Assembly: GCF_022398315.1 (NCBI RefSeq)
Contig: NZ_JAKEVF010000001.1
Span: 308,669 to 372,668 of the forward strand
DNA: 64,000 nt
Direction of reading: 5' to 3'
DNA from: Shewanella sp. Isolate11
Lineage (GTDB): Bacteria; Pseudomonadota; Gammaproteobacteria; Enterobacterales; Shewanellaceae
This document shows positions 28,567-37,552 of the stretch, in pieces. The notes below the pieces were generated by a model, which was not told where the DNA came from, searched no databases, and saw nothing but the letters and a program-made list of their open reading frames with translations. The position numbers and the translations under genes are program-made. Within the stretch, counting starts at the first letter, position 1. Each line of letters begins with the position of its first letter.

Positions 28567-30222
28567 ATGCCGATAGCCTTGTTACCACAATTTTTAAGCA
28601 TTAAATGGAAATTACTGCTGGGGGTTGTTTCCATTTTGACTCTCGTTGGTGGATTAATGGCGGGCTTTGCTTATTATCAACTGCTGGGTCAGCAAAAGGT
28701 GTTACTTGAATCTCAGCGAGATCAATTGGCTTTGGGACTGAGCTCATCAATAAACACGGCGATTGAGCATTCATTTCAAGCGGCAATGCAGCTGGCATTT
28801 GTTGCCAATCATAATAATGCTCAAGGTGCTGAAGCGTATCGGAACATGTTGCAGCAAGATTGGCTTGATATTCAGCTGTATTGGGGATTAAGGTCGTTTA
28901 GTCTCTACAGTCTTGATGGCATAGAGCTAGCCCATGCCGGTCAGCCGCTCACAGAGAATGATCTGGCTTGGATATTGTCTTCTGAGGCGTCCTATGAATC
29001 CACTTCTCGGGTGATCTGTGTGGAAAGTTGTGTTATCCAGATGTTGATCCCAACATTGGTTAATAGCAAACCGCACCTGTTTCTATTTGAATCAACTCTA
29101 TCCGAAGTTCTGAGACATTTTCCAATTGATAGCAATATCGAATTGGCCGTGTTGGGAAAGAGGGTGCAGCCTGAGAGCCAGGAGCAATTTTGGCAACGAA
29201 ACTTATACAGTATTAGCAATCACCCAAGTAATTATAGTGTGCTGCGTTATATGGCGGATCACTACGATTGGCCGCAGGTGATCTCGGCCGATACCATCTT
29301 TGAATTCAATGAACTCCGTTGGGCAGTTTGGGCTTTTCCTCTGGATAAGGCTGATAACTCTCCTGAGATGGTGGTGTTAGTCGGCTTGGAACAGTGGCAG
29401 CTGATGCTCGAGGCCTTCCAGCAAGGGATGTTGGGTACCTTGCTATTAGGGCTGTTGCTGGCAAGCGGTTTTATCTTGTTGATGGTGTGGCGACCGGTAC
29501 GGCGCCTTGCCAAACATGCCAATTTGCTGCCTCTACTGGCTGAACATGATTTCGATGCCGTGCGTGCAGATACTCCACAAACGAAAGGGTTTATCCCCGA
29601 TGAAATTGATTTGATCCATCAGGCGACCCATAAATTAGCCCTTAAAATGGAAGGACTGGAAAATGATGCGGATCAGTTTACTCAGGAGCTACAGCGACAG
29701 GCGATGTTAGATCCGCTAACCGGATTGCCCAACAAATCCATGCTGGTTAGTGAAGTTCAAAAAGCCATTGCTTGTATCGGTGTCACCAAAGAAAAGCTCG
29801 TCCTGCTATTTCTCAATCTCGATGAGTTTAAACGTATCAACGATACCTTAGGGCATATACAAGGGGATGAACTGCTGAAAATTATCTCGGCTCGATTAAA
29901 TAACAGTGTGCGTGAGGTGGATACGGTATTTCGACAAGGCGGCGATGAGTTTTTAATTTTACTACGGCAGGTGCAGGAAGAGCATGAGGTGCGCACCCTG
30001 ATCCACCGTATTTTTGCATCGCTACAATATCCCGTTGTACTGGGAAGCCATAAGTTAATTGTGACCACCAGTATTGGCGTTGCTTATTGTGATGAGCCAA
30101 CCTTAGCTGCAGAAACCTTGATCCAATATGCGGGGCTGGCTATGTATCAAGCTAAGCGAGCCGGGCGCAGCAATTTTCGAGTGTTTGACCATGAGATTGG
30201 CGTTGCCAAACTGGGGAGCTGA
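28567..30222 (+). CDS. Membrane diguanylate cyclase (GGDEF) with periplasmic sensor region
   Basis: 551 aa from ATG 28567. Transmembrane helix 1 lies near 16-37, a periplasmic sensor domain spans about 40-285, helix 2 lies near 288-308, and a short linker (HAMP-like position) leads to GGDEF at 380-545. The active loop is RQGGDEFLIL (GGDEF 458-462) and the inhibitory I-site REVD lies five residues earlier (449-452). Product is c-di-GMP, with feedback inhibition likely. The periplasmic Cys pair CVESC could form a disulfide. It follows the small periplasmic protein by 4 nt. No EAL domain. Confidence 0.9.
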   Translation: MPIALLPQFLSIKWKLLLGVVSILTLVGGLMAGFAYYQLLGQQKVLLESQRDQLALGLSSSINTAIEHSFQAAMQLAFVANHNNAQGAEAYRNMLQQDWLDIQLYWGLRSFSLYSLDGIELAHAGQPLTENDLAWILSSEASYESTSRVICVESCVIQMLIPTLVNSKPHLFLFESTLSEVLRHFPIDSNIELAVLGKRVQPESQEQFWQRNLYSISNHPSNYSVLRYMADHYDWPQVISADTIFEFNELRWAVWAFPLDKADNSPEMVVLVGLEQWQLMLEAFQQGMLGTLLLGLLLASGFILLMVWRPVRRLAKHANLLPLLAEHDFDAVRADTPQTKGFIPDEIDLIHQATHKLALKMEGLENDADQFTQELQRQAMLDPLTGLPNKSMLVSEVQKAIACIGVTKEKLVLLFLNLDEFKRINDTLGHIQGDELLKIISARLNNSVREVDTVFRQGGDEFLILLRQVQEEHEVRTLIHRIFASLQYPVVLGSHKLIVTTSIGVAYCDEPTLAAETLIQYAGLAMYQAKRAGRSNFRVFDHEIGVAKLGS

Positions 30223-30254
30223 ACTCAAAAATTGCCTTGGCAATAAAGCGAACC

Positions 30255-31796
30255 TTATGGCTGCTTTGGTGCTTCTAAAAGCTCGGCTACGCTGTCATCA
30301 ATGGACGAGGCCGCAGGCTCAACGGCAGGTTTTGCTTCAGACCTAGCTTTTTCAGACCTAGCTTTTTCAGATATTGCATCTTCAGGCATTGCAGGTGCCT
30401 TTACCATGGTACTGGTCTCTAAGCTCACCACACTCGGTAGCGATGAACTCGTTTGTGCGGGCTTAACTTCACTGGCGGCTACGGCCTTGATCTTAGGCAG
30501 TAGACTGATCAGCTTATTCGCTATATCGGTATTGTCTTGATGGCCATAAAACAATGTTGATGCAGGGCCAGATGCAAATACTTGCACATCGACTCCTGTG
30601 TGACCATGGGTTGTCCATCCTGTGTTTGAACGGGTATCGATCACTTGTTTTAAGGTTTGATGCAACACTTTCTGACCTTGCATTCGCGCCGTGGCGAGAA
30701 GTTGCTGTTCTTCTGGGCTTAGCTGTGATCCAAGACGTGAGGCGATGAGCGCTTGCCAGTCATCGATAGCTATTGCGTCTTTAGCGATCACCTCTGGGCT
30801 ATTTTTAATGCTGCGTAGCACTTGTCCATCCCAGCGATATTGATCATTACTACCGATAGATAAACCGCCGGTATTATGATCGGCTGTGACCACCATTAGT
30901 GTGTCGTTGTGGCTACGAATGTATTGCTCTACTACCTCGAGGGCATTAGCAAACTCATTCATCTCAGCCATCGCCGAAGCAATGTCATTGTCGTGACCCG
31001 CCCAGTCAATCAGGCTGCCTTCCACTAACAATACAAAGCCTTTGTCATTTTGTGACAGTAGCTCTAATGCTTTTTGGGTCATCTTGCTAAGGCGATTTGC
31101 CTCTGGCTCATTGATTGCCCATGGCAGCTGTATATCGGCGAACAAACCGATGACCTTTGGTTGGGTTAAACTATCGAGTTGAGAAAAGTCGCTGAGATAT
31201 TGATATCCCTTAGCTTCAAACTGTTTTATTAATGGCGCTGGAAAGTATTTCTGCCCGCCACCAAGTAAAACATCGGCATCGGTATTGAGGTAACTTTGAG
31301 CGAGTTCATCATAGTTGCGACGGCTCTCATTATGGCTTAGAAAGGCTGCCGGAGTAGCATGGTTAATTTGCGAGGTTACCGCTACACCTGTACTTAAGCC
31401 GCGTTTTTTAGCTAGCTCCATAATGGTGGCTATAGGGTGTTTGTTCACATCAACCGAAATCGCACCATTGTAACTTTTAATGCCGGTGGCCAATGCCGTT
31501 GCCGCAGCGGCCGAGTCTGTCACTGTGCCGCTAATGGTCGCAGGATAGGTGCTGGCGTTGCCCACTAAGAGGCGGTCAAATACGGTTTGTTCTATCTCTT
31601 GAGTATCTGGATTATCTTGATAGTAACGATAGGCACTGGTGTAGGCTGGCCCCATACCATCGCCAACCATGATGACAATATTCTTGGGGCGGCTAGGGGC
31701 ATTTTCTGGCATTAGGTTTTCGCCATAAACGACGCCGCTTCCTAGTAGCGTCGTGGCAATAGTAAGTGTTGCGATAAGCTGATTGAGCTTCATCAT
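30255..31796 (-). CDS. phoA: PhoA-type alkaline phosphatase with a repeated C-terminal tail
   Basis: Periplasmic phosphomonoesterase (513 aa). A signal peptide ends near residue 25 (GVVYGEN). Metal and catalytic motifs: MVGDGMGPAYTS (Asp45), TVTDSAAAATALATG with nucleophile Ser95, EGSLIDWAGHDND, VTADHNTGG and WTTHGHTGVDV. From about residue 440 the protein continues past the catalytic domain into an Ala/Ser/Pro/Glu-rich tail with a repeat SEKARSEKARSEAKP. It follows gshB by 9 bp on the same strand. The tail is unusual for PhoA. Confidence 0.9.
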   Translation of the reverse strand: MMKLNQLIATLTIATTLLGSGVVYGENLMPENAPSRPKNIVIMVGDGMGPAYTSAYRYYQDNPDTQEIEQTVFDRLLVGNASTYPATISGTVTDSAAAATALATGIKSYNGAISVDVNKHPIATIMELAKKRGLSTGVAVTSQINHATPAAFLSHNESRRNYDELAQSYLNTDADVLLGGGQKYFPAPLIKQFEAKGYQYLSDFSQLDSLTQPKVIGLFADIQLPWAINEPEANRLSKMTQKALELLSQNDKGFVLLVEGSLIDWAGHDNDIASAMAEMNEFANALEVVEQYIRSHNDTLMVVTADHNTGGLSIGSNDQYRWDGQVLRSIKNSPEVIAKDAIAIDDWQALIASRLGSQLSPEEQQLLATARMQGQKVLHQTLKQVIDTRSNTGWTTHGHTGVDVQVFASGPASTLFYGHQDNTDIANKLISLLPKIKAVAASEVKPAQTSSSLPSVVSLETSTMVKAPAMPEDAISEKARSEKARSEAKPAVEPAASSIDDSVAELLEAPKQP

Positions 31797-31805
31797 GACT
31801 CCGGT

Positions 31806-32753
31806 CTATGAATTAATACGCTGTTCGATGGCATCCATTAGCATACCTGTGATGTCCACATCGAAGGCAGCTTGGATCTCTTTAATACAGGTTGGGCTGG
31901 TGACATTGATCTCGGTGAGCTTGTCGCCGATAACGTCCAGGCCGACAAAAATGAGGCCGCGTTTTTTTAGTTCAGGTCCAATGGCGTTAGCAATTGCCCA
32001 ATCGCTGTCAGACAATGGCTGCGCCACACCGCGTCCACCTGCGGCTAAATTACCGCGAGTTTCGCCTTTCTGTGGAATACGCGCCAAGCTATAGGGTACG
32101 GGAACACCATCGACCACTAAAATACGTTTATCGCCTGAAGTGATATCGGGAATGAAGGCTTGTGCCATGGCGTATTCTTGACCGTGATTGGTCAATGTCT
32201 CGATGATCACACCCAGATTAGGATCTTGCGGTTTAACGCGGAAAATAGAACTGCCACCCATACCATCGAGGGGCTTAAGGATAATGTCACCTTTCTCTTG
32301 ATAGAAAGCACGAATACGTGTGGCATCACGAGTAACCAGGGTTTCAGGAGTAAATTCGCTAAACCACGCGGTAAACAGTTTTTCGTTGGCGTCGCGCAGA
32401 CTCTGAGGCTTGTTGACGATTAAGGTGCCTTGTTCTTCGGCGCGCTCAAGCATGTAAGTGGCGTAAACAAACTCAGTATCAAATGGCGGATCTTTACGCA
32501 TCAAAATAACGTCTAGATCGGCTAAAGGTGTATCGCTTGTCTCACCAAGCTGATACCAACTGAGAGGGTCATCTTGCACTGTTAATGGGGTCATGGTTGC
32601 CATCGCCACGCCATTGACCATTGCTAGGTCTTTCATTTCCATATAAAACAACTGATAGCCACGCGCTTGAGCAGCCAACAGCATGGCGAAACTCGAATCT
32701 TTCTTGATGTTAATCTCACTGATGGGATCCATCACAATGCCAAGCTTAATCAT
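31806..32753 (-). CDS. gshB: Glutathione synthetase
   Basis: ATP-grasp ligase (315 aa) joining gamma-glutamylcysteine and glycine. The start MIKLGIVMDPISEINIKKDS and the motifs LMRKDPPFDTEFVYATY, IILKPLDGMGGSSIFRV and FVGLDVIGDKLTEINVTSPT are typical. It is third of sprT / endA / rsmE / gshB, all on the minus strand, the same order as in E. coli. The yqgE and ruvX genes that usually follow gshB are absent here. Confidence 0.97.
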   Translation of the reverse strand: MIKLGIVMDPISEINIKKDSSFAMLLAAQARGYQLFYMEMKDLAMVNGVAMATMTPLTVQDDPLSWYQLGETSDTPLADLDVILMRKDPPFDTEFVYATYMLERAEEQGTLIVNKPQSLRDANEKLFTAWFSEFTPETLVTRDATRIRAFYQEKGDIILKPLDGMGGSSIFRVKPQDPNLGVIIETLTNHGQEYAMAQAFIPDITSGDKRILVVDGVPVPYSLARIPQKGETRGNLAAGGRGVAQPLSDSDWAIANAIGPELKKRGLIFVGLDVIGDKLTEINVTSPTCIKEIQAAFDVDITGMLMDAIEQRINS

Positions 32754-32796
32754 CTGGTTTTCCTTATTCGATCTCTGTGTTTTGATTTGGACTTAT

Positions 32797-33528
32797 TTAG
32801 CCTAAGTCGCCAAATCTAAGTTGTAGGGCGCTTATGGTTGTTAATGCCGCCGTTTCGGTGCGCAATACTCGGGGGCCAAGTAGCACATCGGTAAAGTGAT
32901 GCTGCTCTGTCATGGCTATCTCGGTTGCTGATAATCCACCTTCTGGGCCGATTAGCAGCCGCACACGCTGAGTGTCTAATGCTAAGCCATTGATACCGTG
33001 TGAGGCTCTGGGATGCAAGTTGAGTTTCAAAGCATCACTGTTTTCAGCACACCAGAGCTCAAGCGTCATTGCAGGTCGCACTTCGGGAACCACACTGCGA
33101 CCACATTGCTCACAGGCGCTGATGACAATTTTTTGCCATTGCTGAATCTTTTTGTCCAGACGCTCGCCACTGAGCTTGACGCCGCAGCGCTCGGAAAACA
33201 GTGGTGTTATGGTGTTGACCCCAAGCTCAACCGATTTCTGAATGGTGAAGTCCATTCTATCGCCGCGGGAGATCACCTGCCCGAGGTGTAAATTGAGGGG
33301 CGACTCACTGGGATTTGCACTCTGGCTGATGGTGGTCACTTCGACGTTTTTCTTGCTGGCGGCGACGATCTCACTCAAGTAGTTGTTGCCATCACCGTTG
33401 AATAATTCGATTTGCTCGCCGGCGGACATACGAAGTACGCGGCCGACATGACCAGCAGCTTCGCTGTCGAGCATGATGTTTTGACCTTGTGCTAAAGCAC
33501 TGGATTGATAAATTCTCGGTACTCGCAT
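32797..33528 (-). CDS. rsmE: 16S rRNA (uracil1498-N3)-methyltransferase
   Basis: SPOUT-fold methyltransferase (243 aa). The start [16 protein letters not shown] is like homologues. [25 protein letters not shown] and the knot motif [14 protein letters not shown] with [16 protein letters not shown] identify the family. It methylates U1498 of 16S rRNA. The gene begins 3 bp after endA on the minus strand and gshB follows 43 bp later, so one transcript is likely. Confidence 0.96.
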   Translation of the reverse strand: MRVPRIYQSSALAQGQNIMLDSEAAGHVGRVLRMSAGEQIELFNGDGNNYLSEIVAASKKNVEVTTISQSANPSESPLNLHLGQVISRGDRMDFTIQKSVELGVNTITPLFSERCGVKLSGERLDKKIQQWQKIVISACEQCGRSVVPEVRPAMTLELWCAENSDALKLNLHPRASHGINGLALDTQRVRLLIGPEGGLSATEIAMTEQHHFTDVLLGPRVLRTETAALTTISALQLRFGDLG

Positions 33529-33531
33529 CCT

Positions 33532-34281
33532 TTACTCCGCAACTTGTTTTACTTGTGTCCGCTTTTGACACTGCTCTTGTACGAAGGGATTGTGATTGCC
33601 CTGATGCTCTGCAATGGCATTATCCCGTTGGCATTCAATAGTATCAACTGGATAGCTTTTATCCCATGCTTGAAACAGTTTTAACTGACTTTTTGCGATT
33701 TTTAAGCCGTAAGCCTGCTGCATATACAGATAGGTTCTGGCGATCTGACCGCGAGTATAGGCTGGAGGCTCTACTTTTCGGTCTTTAAAATCGACCGTCA
33801 TGGCGCATTGACCATATTGGATCGGGGTCGCATTCCACTGGCTGAAACGGTAATTACTGCGGTCGCCATTGACTTCTCCGATGGCGGGAACCAAGTTGTG
33901 TAGATCGCTTTCCATCTTTTTAAATTGTTGATCGCTTTTACCGCAATTTTTGCGTCCACCTTGCTGCCAGCACTGGCGCTGATGACCAAACTCCCAGGCC
34001 GGTACTATATGTTCCCACTCTATGCGGTTGGCGCGTTTAACTTGTTTGCGCACTTGAAAGCCGCAGGCTTCGAAGTCCGGTTGCCATTGTTTACCCTTGA
34101 TCTTGATATCACAGCCGCAGTAAAAGCTGGTGGCGGGAACTTGAGAACTATAAATCAGCCGGGCGACTTTTTTGGCTTGATTAAAACTGCTGGGGTGAGA
34201 AGCCCAAACACTGCTTGGCAGTGTCGCGAGCATAAGCAAAGTCGCCAGCACCAATCGGCACCGACTAAATGAAATCATCAA
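33532..34281 (-). CDS. endA: Secreted endonuclease I
   Basis: Periplasmic or extracellular nuclease (249 aa). The signal peptide ends after SVWA. The endonuclease I core has [14 protein letters not shown] (metal His/Glu near 92-105), and later [19 protein letters not shown]. Cys residues (CGCD, CGF, CWQ, NCG) match the disulfide pattern of Vibrio Dns. It degrades DNA without base specificity and can limit natural transformation in relatives. Confidence 0.95.
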   Translation of the reverse strand: MMISFSRCRLVLATLLMLATLPSSVWASHPSSFNQAKKVARLIYSSQVPATSFYCGCDIKIKGKQWQPDFEACGFQVRKQVKRANRIEWEHIVPAWEFGHQRQCWQQGGRKNCGKSDQQFKKMESDLHNLVPAIGEVNGDRSNYRFSQWNATPIQYGQCAMTVDFKDRKVEPPAYTRGQIARTYLYMQQAYGLKIAKSQLKLFQAWDKSYPVDTIECQRDNAIAEHQGNHNPFVQEQCQKRTQVKQVAE

Positions 34282-34437
34282 TGTATAAATCCCTAAATAA
34301 AAAAGGTGCTCGGATTTTTTACTATTGGCTCTTATGGCCTGGTAATGGAGCGACCTGAGACTGCAAACCCAATGATGGGTAACTCGCTGTTGATTTTACG
34401 GGATGGGGCCTAGTTGAGGCAAGGGGGCTTATGACGC

Positions 34438-35019
34438 TTAAGCTTGGCTAGTTGTTGTGGAGGCTGCCGTGAGGGTTTGTTTGCAACGACGGCAACGATA
34501 TTGAGTTTGTTGGCGGCGGATCTTGTTGTGTCTGCGAATGGTGAGATGCACGGGGCCACAGTTGCAATAGTAGGTAAAGGTTTTACCTTCTACCGAGCTG
34601 ATATCTAAGTTATGGGTGGTGTCGGGACGTAAGCCAAAGATATTCACCATTAACGATTGCCACTCTTTGCCGTGAGGTTTGACTCGGCCAAACAGTTGGT
34701 GGGCCAACAGGTGGCAAATTTCGTGGGCAACCACTTGGTCGAGAAATGCTTGCGGGTTTTCTTCGAGTAGGGTGGCATTAAAACGCAGTTTATTGAGTTG
34801 AAGATGAGCGGTGCCAGCACTTTTACCACGTAATTTAAAGTTAACTTCTGGTCGAGAAAAACGTCTATTGAGTTGTTGTTCGGCCTGCAGGTAACAGCTC
34901 TCTACCCGTTTGATGACGGCGCTTTGATTGTCAGTTGCAGGAACTGTCGCAATCGAAGAGGATCGGGTTTGCGAACGAGGAGAATGACTGCTGAACATAG
35001 CTTTGAGTTGGCGATACAT
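34438..35019 (-). CDS. sprT: SprT-family zinc metalloprotease-like protein
   Basis: Protein of 193 aa from ATG 35019. The HExxH motif is in VVAHEICHLLAHQLFG. The C-terminal zinc ribbon has CNCG and CRRC (YYCNCGPVH, then YRCRRCKQTL). Family members are related to eukaryotic SPRTN, which repairs DNA-protein crosslinks; the bacterial role is not established. First of the sprT-endA-rsmE-gshB series. Confidence 0.88.
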   Translation of the reverse strand: MYRQLKAMFSSHSPRSQTRSSSIATVPATDNQSAVIKRVESCYLQAEQQLNRRFSRPEVNFKLRGKSAGTAHLQLNKLRFNATLLEENPQAFLDQVVAHEICHLLAHQLFGRVKPHGKEWQSLMVNIFGLRPDTTHNLDISSVEGKTFTYYCNCGPVHLTIRRHNKIRRQQTQYRCRRCKQTLTAASTTTSQA

Positions 35020-35105
35020 AGGTGAGGCTTTAGCGTTTATATCATGAGCTCGATGTGAGCCCATGATATAACGATTTAGCTAAGATTGCGTAGCTTTAGC
35101 TTAGA

Positions 35106-36257
35106 TTAAAAGGTCGATGCGGCGGCAATGACCATCTCAGTAATTTGCTCAACAATCTCAGTTTCAGTCTGTGCATCATAGGCTTGAATACGCGGAGTAT
35201 GGATATGACCGACAGGAATTGAGCTATTAAATTGTTTGCCAAGTAATACTGCACGATAGGAGATTTCGTTAGAGAGATAGCCACCACCCGAACCTTCTAC
35301 CGAAGTGGTGCTTTGTAATTCCAGTAGCGACTGGGCATCAAACTCACCTCTGGCTAAGGTGCTGACAGTATGGTTATCGTTGATTTTCCACTTGCCGTTG
35401 ACGCTTTGCATCGCGGTCACAGGAAGAGAGAACTCGACAAATTCAGGGCCATTTAAAGTCTTGCCGTCAAACATGGGAGGCTTTGGCGCTGTGGTGCTTG
35501 CCCCGGTTAATACATTTAGATTGTCCGGTGCAGCAGCACTGCGATTACGTGCTGGAAAACGTTCAAGATCGAAGTCATCACGGCCCATACTGACGGTAAA
35601 AATGCCATTAACACTGTTTTCTCTATAAATGGGTGTGAGTAGGGATTCAATTATGCCTTGATCGAAATCGGCAAAACGCACAGGAATCATCACGGTTTCA
35701 ATTTGTGCCTGTTTACCATTGACCATGAATTTGTAACCATCGAGTGCCAATGCGGCTAAACCCGAAGGATTACTCTGGTCGATATGTTTATCGAGGAAGA
35801 AAGGATCGAAGCCAGTTAATAAGATGCGAATTTGGCTACTGTCATCGAATTGTACATTACTAAAACCACGTGACGCTTTTTCTACCGCATTAAGTAGGAT
35901 GTCACGTTGCCATGGCGCGATATTAAATGCAGGCTTATTTTGTTTGAGCAGCTTTCTCATTTCGAGACGCCCCCAATAAAGCGATCTGTCATCTTTACCA
36001 CCTGACTGAACATCTCTCACTGCTTGTTGCCACAAACGTTCGCCTTGACGCGCCACCATACGGGTCATGATCAGCTCATCTTTTTGTTGACGATACTGCC
36101 CGCCAAGATCATCCACTATGGCCTGATAACGCTGCACCACTTCTGGCATTGCTTGAATTGCCGTCGGAATTCGCTGTTCTTCGACGTCAAGATTGGCAAA
36201 TGCACATGTGCTACTAAGAAGAGTGGTCATTGCGAGCGCGATGGCGGTTTTACTCAT
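35106..36257 (-). CDS. Secreted pyroglutamyl-peptidase-like protein with Ser at the nucleophile position
   Basis: 383 aa from ATG 36257, which has AGGAATC upstream; a TTG six codons earlier is less likely. The signal peptide ends near SSTCAFA. Residues 24-140 are helical and have no match I know. From about 145 on it resembles C15 pyroglutamyl peptidases: ILLTGFDPF (about 145-153), the Glu motif FDLERFPARN (Glu232), then GGYLSNEISY, where the family has G-T-F-V-C-N, so the catalytic Cys is Ser329, and VGHIHTP with His353. Two of three catalytic positions are kept. Pcp is normally cytoplasmic and about 215 aa, so an exported protein with a large N-terminal extension is unusual. May be inactive or have altered chemistry. 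Confidence 0.7.
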   Translation of the reverse strand: MSKTAIALAMTTLLSSTCAFANLDVEEQRIPTAIQAMPEVVQRYQAIVDDLGGQYRQQKDELIMTRMVARQGERLWQQAVRDVQSGGKDDRSLYWGRLEMRKLLKQNKPAFNIAPWQRDILLNAVEKASRGFSNVQFDDSSQIRILLTGFDPFFLDKHIDQSNPSGLAALALDGYKFMVNGKQAQIETVMIPVRFADFDQGIIESLLTPIYRENSVNGIFTVSMGRDDFDLERFPARNRSAAAPDNLNVLTGASTTAPKPPMFDGKTLNGPEFVEFSLPVTAMQSVNGKWKINDNHTVSTLARGEFDAQSLLELQSTTSVEGSGGGYLSNEISYRAVLLGKQFNSSIPVGHIHTPRIQAYDAQTETEIVEQITEMVIAAASTF

Positions 36258-36518
36258 GGCTTGATTCCTTTGCAAAATACGTTTGGTGTTTGTGCCGAAT
36301 ATGGCGTCAGCAGATTAACCAAACGGCTTAGGGCAGTGTTTATTTTGAAGTTATTATAGTCAACAACTGAGTATGCACGACATCTAAGTCTAAATAAAGA
36401 CTTGAGATGACTTGATAAAATGCTCGACGGCGACGCTTGTTGTTGCGTAGCCAAAGGACTTATATATCATCGATTGGCCCTGTTGGGGGCAGACATTCTT
36501 AGCGGATAAGACTGAAGA

Positions 36519-37430
36519 TCATATCATTAAGGATTGAATTGATTCGTGGCTACTAAAACGTTTAGTAAAGAAGTCGAGGAATACGCTGATATTGGTCGCC
36601 AACTGTCGACGACTGGAATAAACACCATAGACCTTAAATGGCTCGATAGGCCAGTCCTGTAATAGCGGCACTAAACTGCCACTGGCTAGCTCATTTTTAC
36701 AGACCGAATAAGAGATCATCGCGATGCCAAAGTCATCTAGGGTCAACTGTTTTACCATGGTGGCACTATTAACCCTGACTTTACGTTTAAAGTTCACCAT
36801 GGTCTTACGATCCCCTTTGCCCAGAGGCCAAATAGGCGCTGAGCGCGAGGTACCTAGTAAGATACCGCTGTGTGTACTAAGCTCTTGTGGGGTAGCCGGA
36901 GTACCGTTGGCTTTAAGGTATGCGGGGCTGGCGACTAAAACAGGTTGTCGTTCGATCAATAATTTGGCGACTAAATCTGATGATTGTAGTGGACCATATT
37001 TGATGGCAATGTCGTAACCTTCACCGACAAGTCCGACATCGTTATCGGTAAATTGAACATCAAGTTCAACATTGGGGTAGAGGCGTAAAAAACTGCTGCA
37101 GAGATTGGCGATCAGTTCCTGACTAAACGAAACGGGAATGGCAATGCGTAATGAACCCGATACGTCGTTATGGGTATTTTCAATGGTGGCCTTTGCTGCT
37201 TCTATTTCGTCGTTAATACTATTGCAGTGTTGATAAAACAGGGCACCAACTTGAGTCAGGCTTAAATTACGAGTATCGCGTTGCAAAAGACGGACGCCGA
37301 GGGTCTCTTCAAGCTGAGCAACTTTACGACTTATGGTGGATTTTGGCATCCCCGTATTACGTGCTGCTTGAGAGAAACCTTTGGCTCTAACAACTGCTGC
37401 AAACAGCATCATACCGTTTAAATCTGGCAT
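36519..37430 (-). CDS. LysR-type transcriptional regulator
   Basis: 303 aa. The N-terminal winged helix-turn-helix is MMLFAAVVRAKGFSQAARNT, GMPKSTISRKVAQLEETLG, VRLLQRDTRNLSLTQVG. The rest is a periplasmic-binding-like effector domain (SLRIAIPVSFSQELIANL). It belongs to the CrgA/AaeR-like branch by its first helix. It is divergent from the fused carboxylase gene with 122 bp between start codons. LysR proteins usually control the divergent gene, so the carboxylase is the likely target; the ligand is unknown. Confidence 0.93.
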   Translation of the reverse strand: MPDLNGMMLFAAVVRAKGFSQAARNTGMPKSTISRKVAQLEETLGVRLLQRDTRNLSLTQVGALFYQHCNSINDEIEAAKATIENTHNDVSGSLRIAIPVSFSQELIANLCSSFLRLYPNVELDVQFTDNDVGLVGEGYDIAIKYGPLQSSDLVAKLLIERQPVLVASPAYLKANGTPATPQELSTHSGILLGTSRSAPIWPLGKGDRKTMVNFKRKVRVNSATMVKQLTLDDFGIAMISYSVCKNELASGSLVPLLQDWPIEPFKVYGVYSSRRQLATNISVFLDFFTKRFSSHESIQSLMI

Positions 37431-37552
37431 TTTTTTATCACTGTCTCAAATATGGAACAAAGCGTCTAACCCAGTTTAATAGCATTTGACCCTATAACAA
37501 AGCTATATTTATTGGCTAAAAATTTTAGAGGCTAAAGCAGAGGATCTATTTA

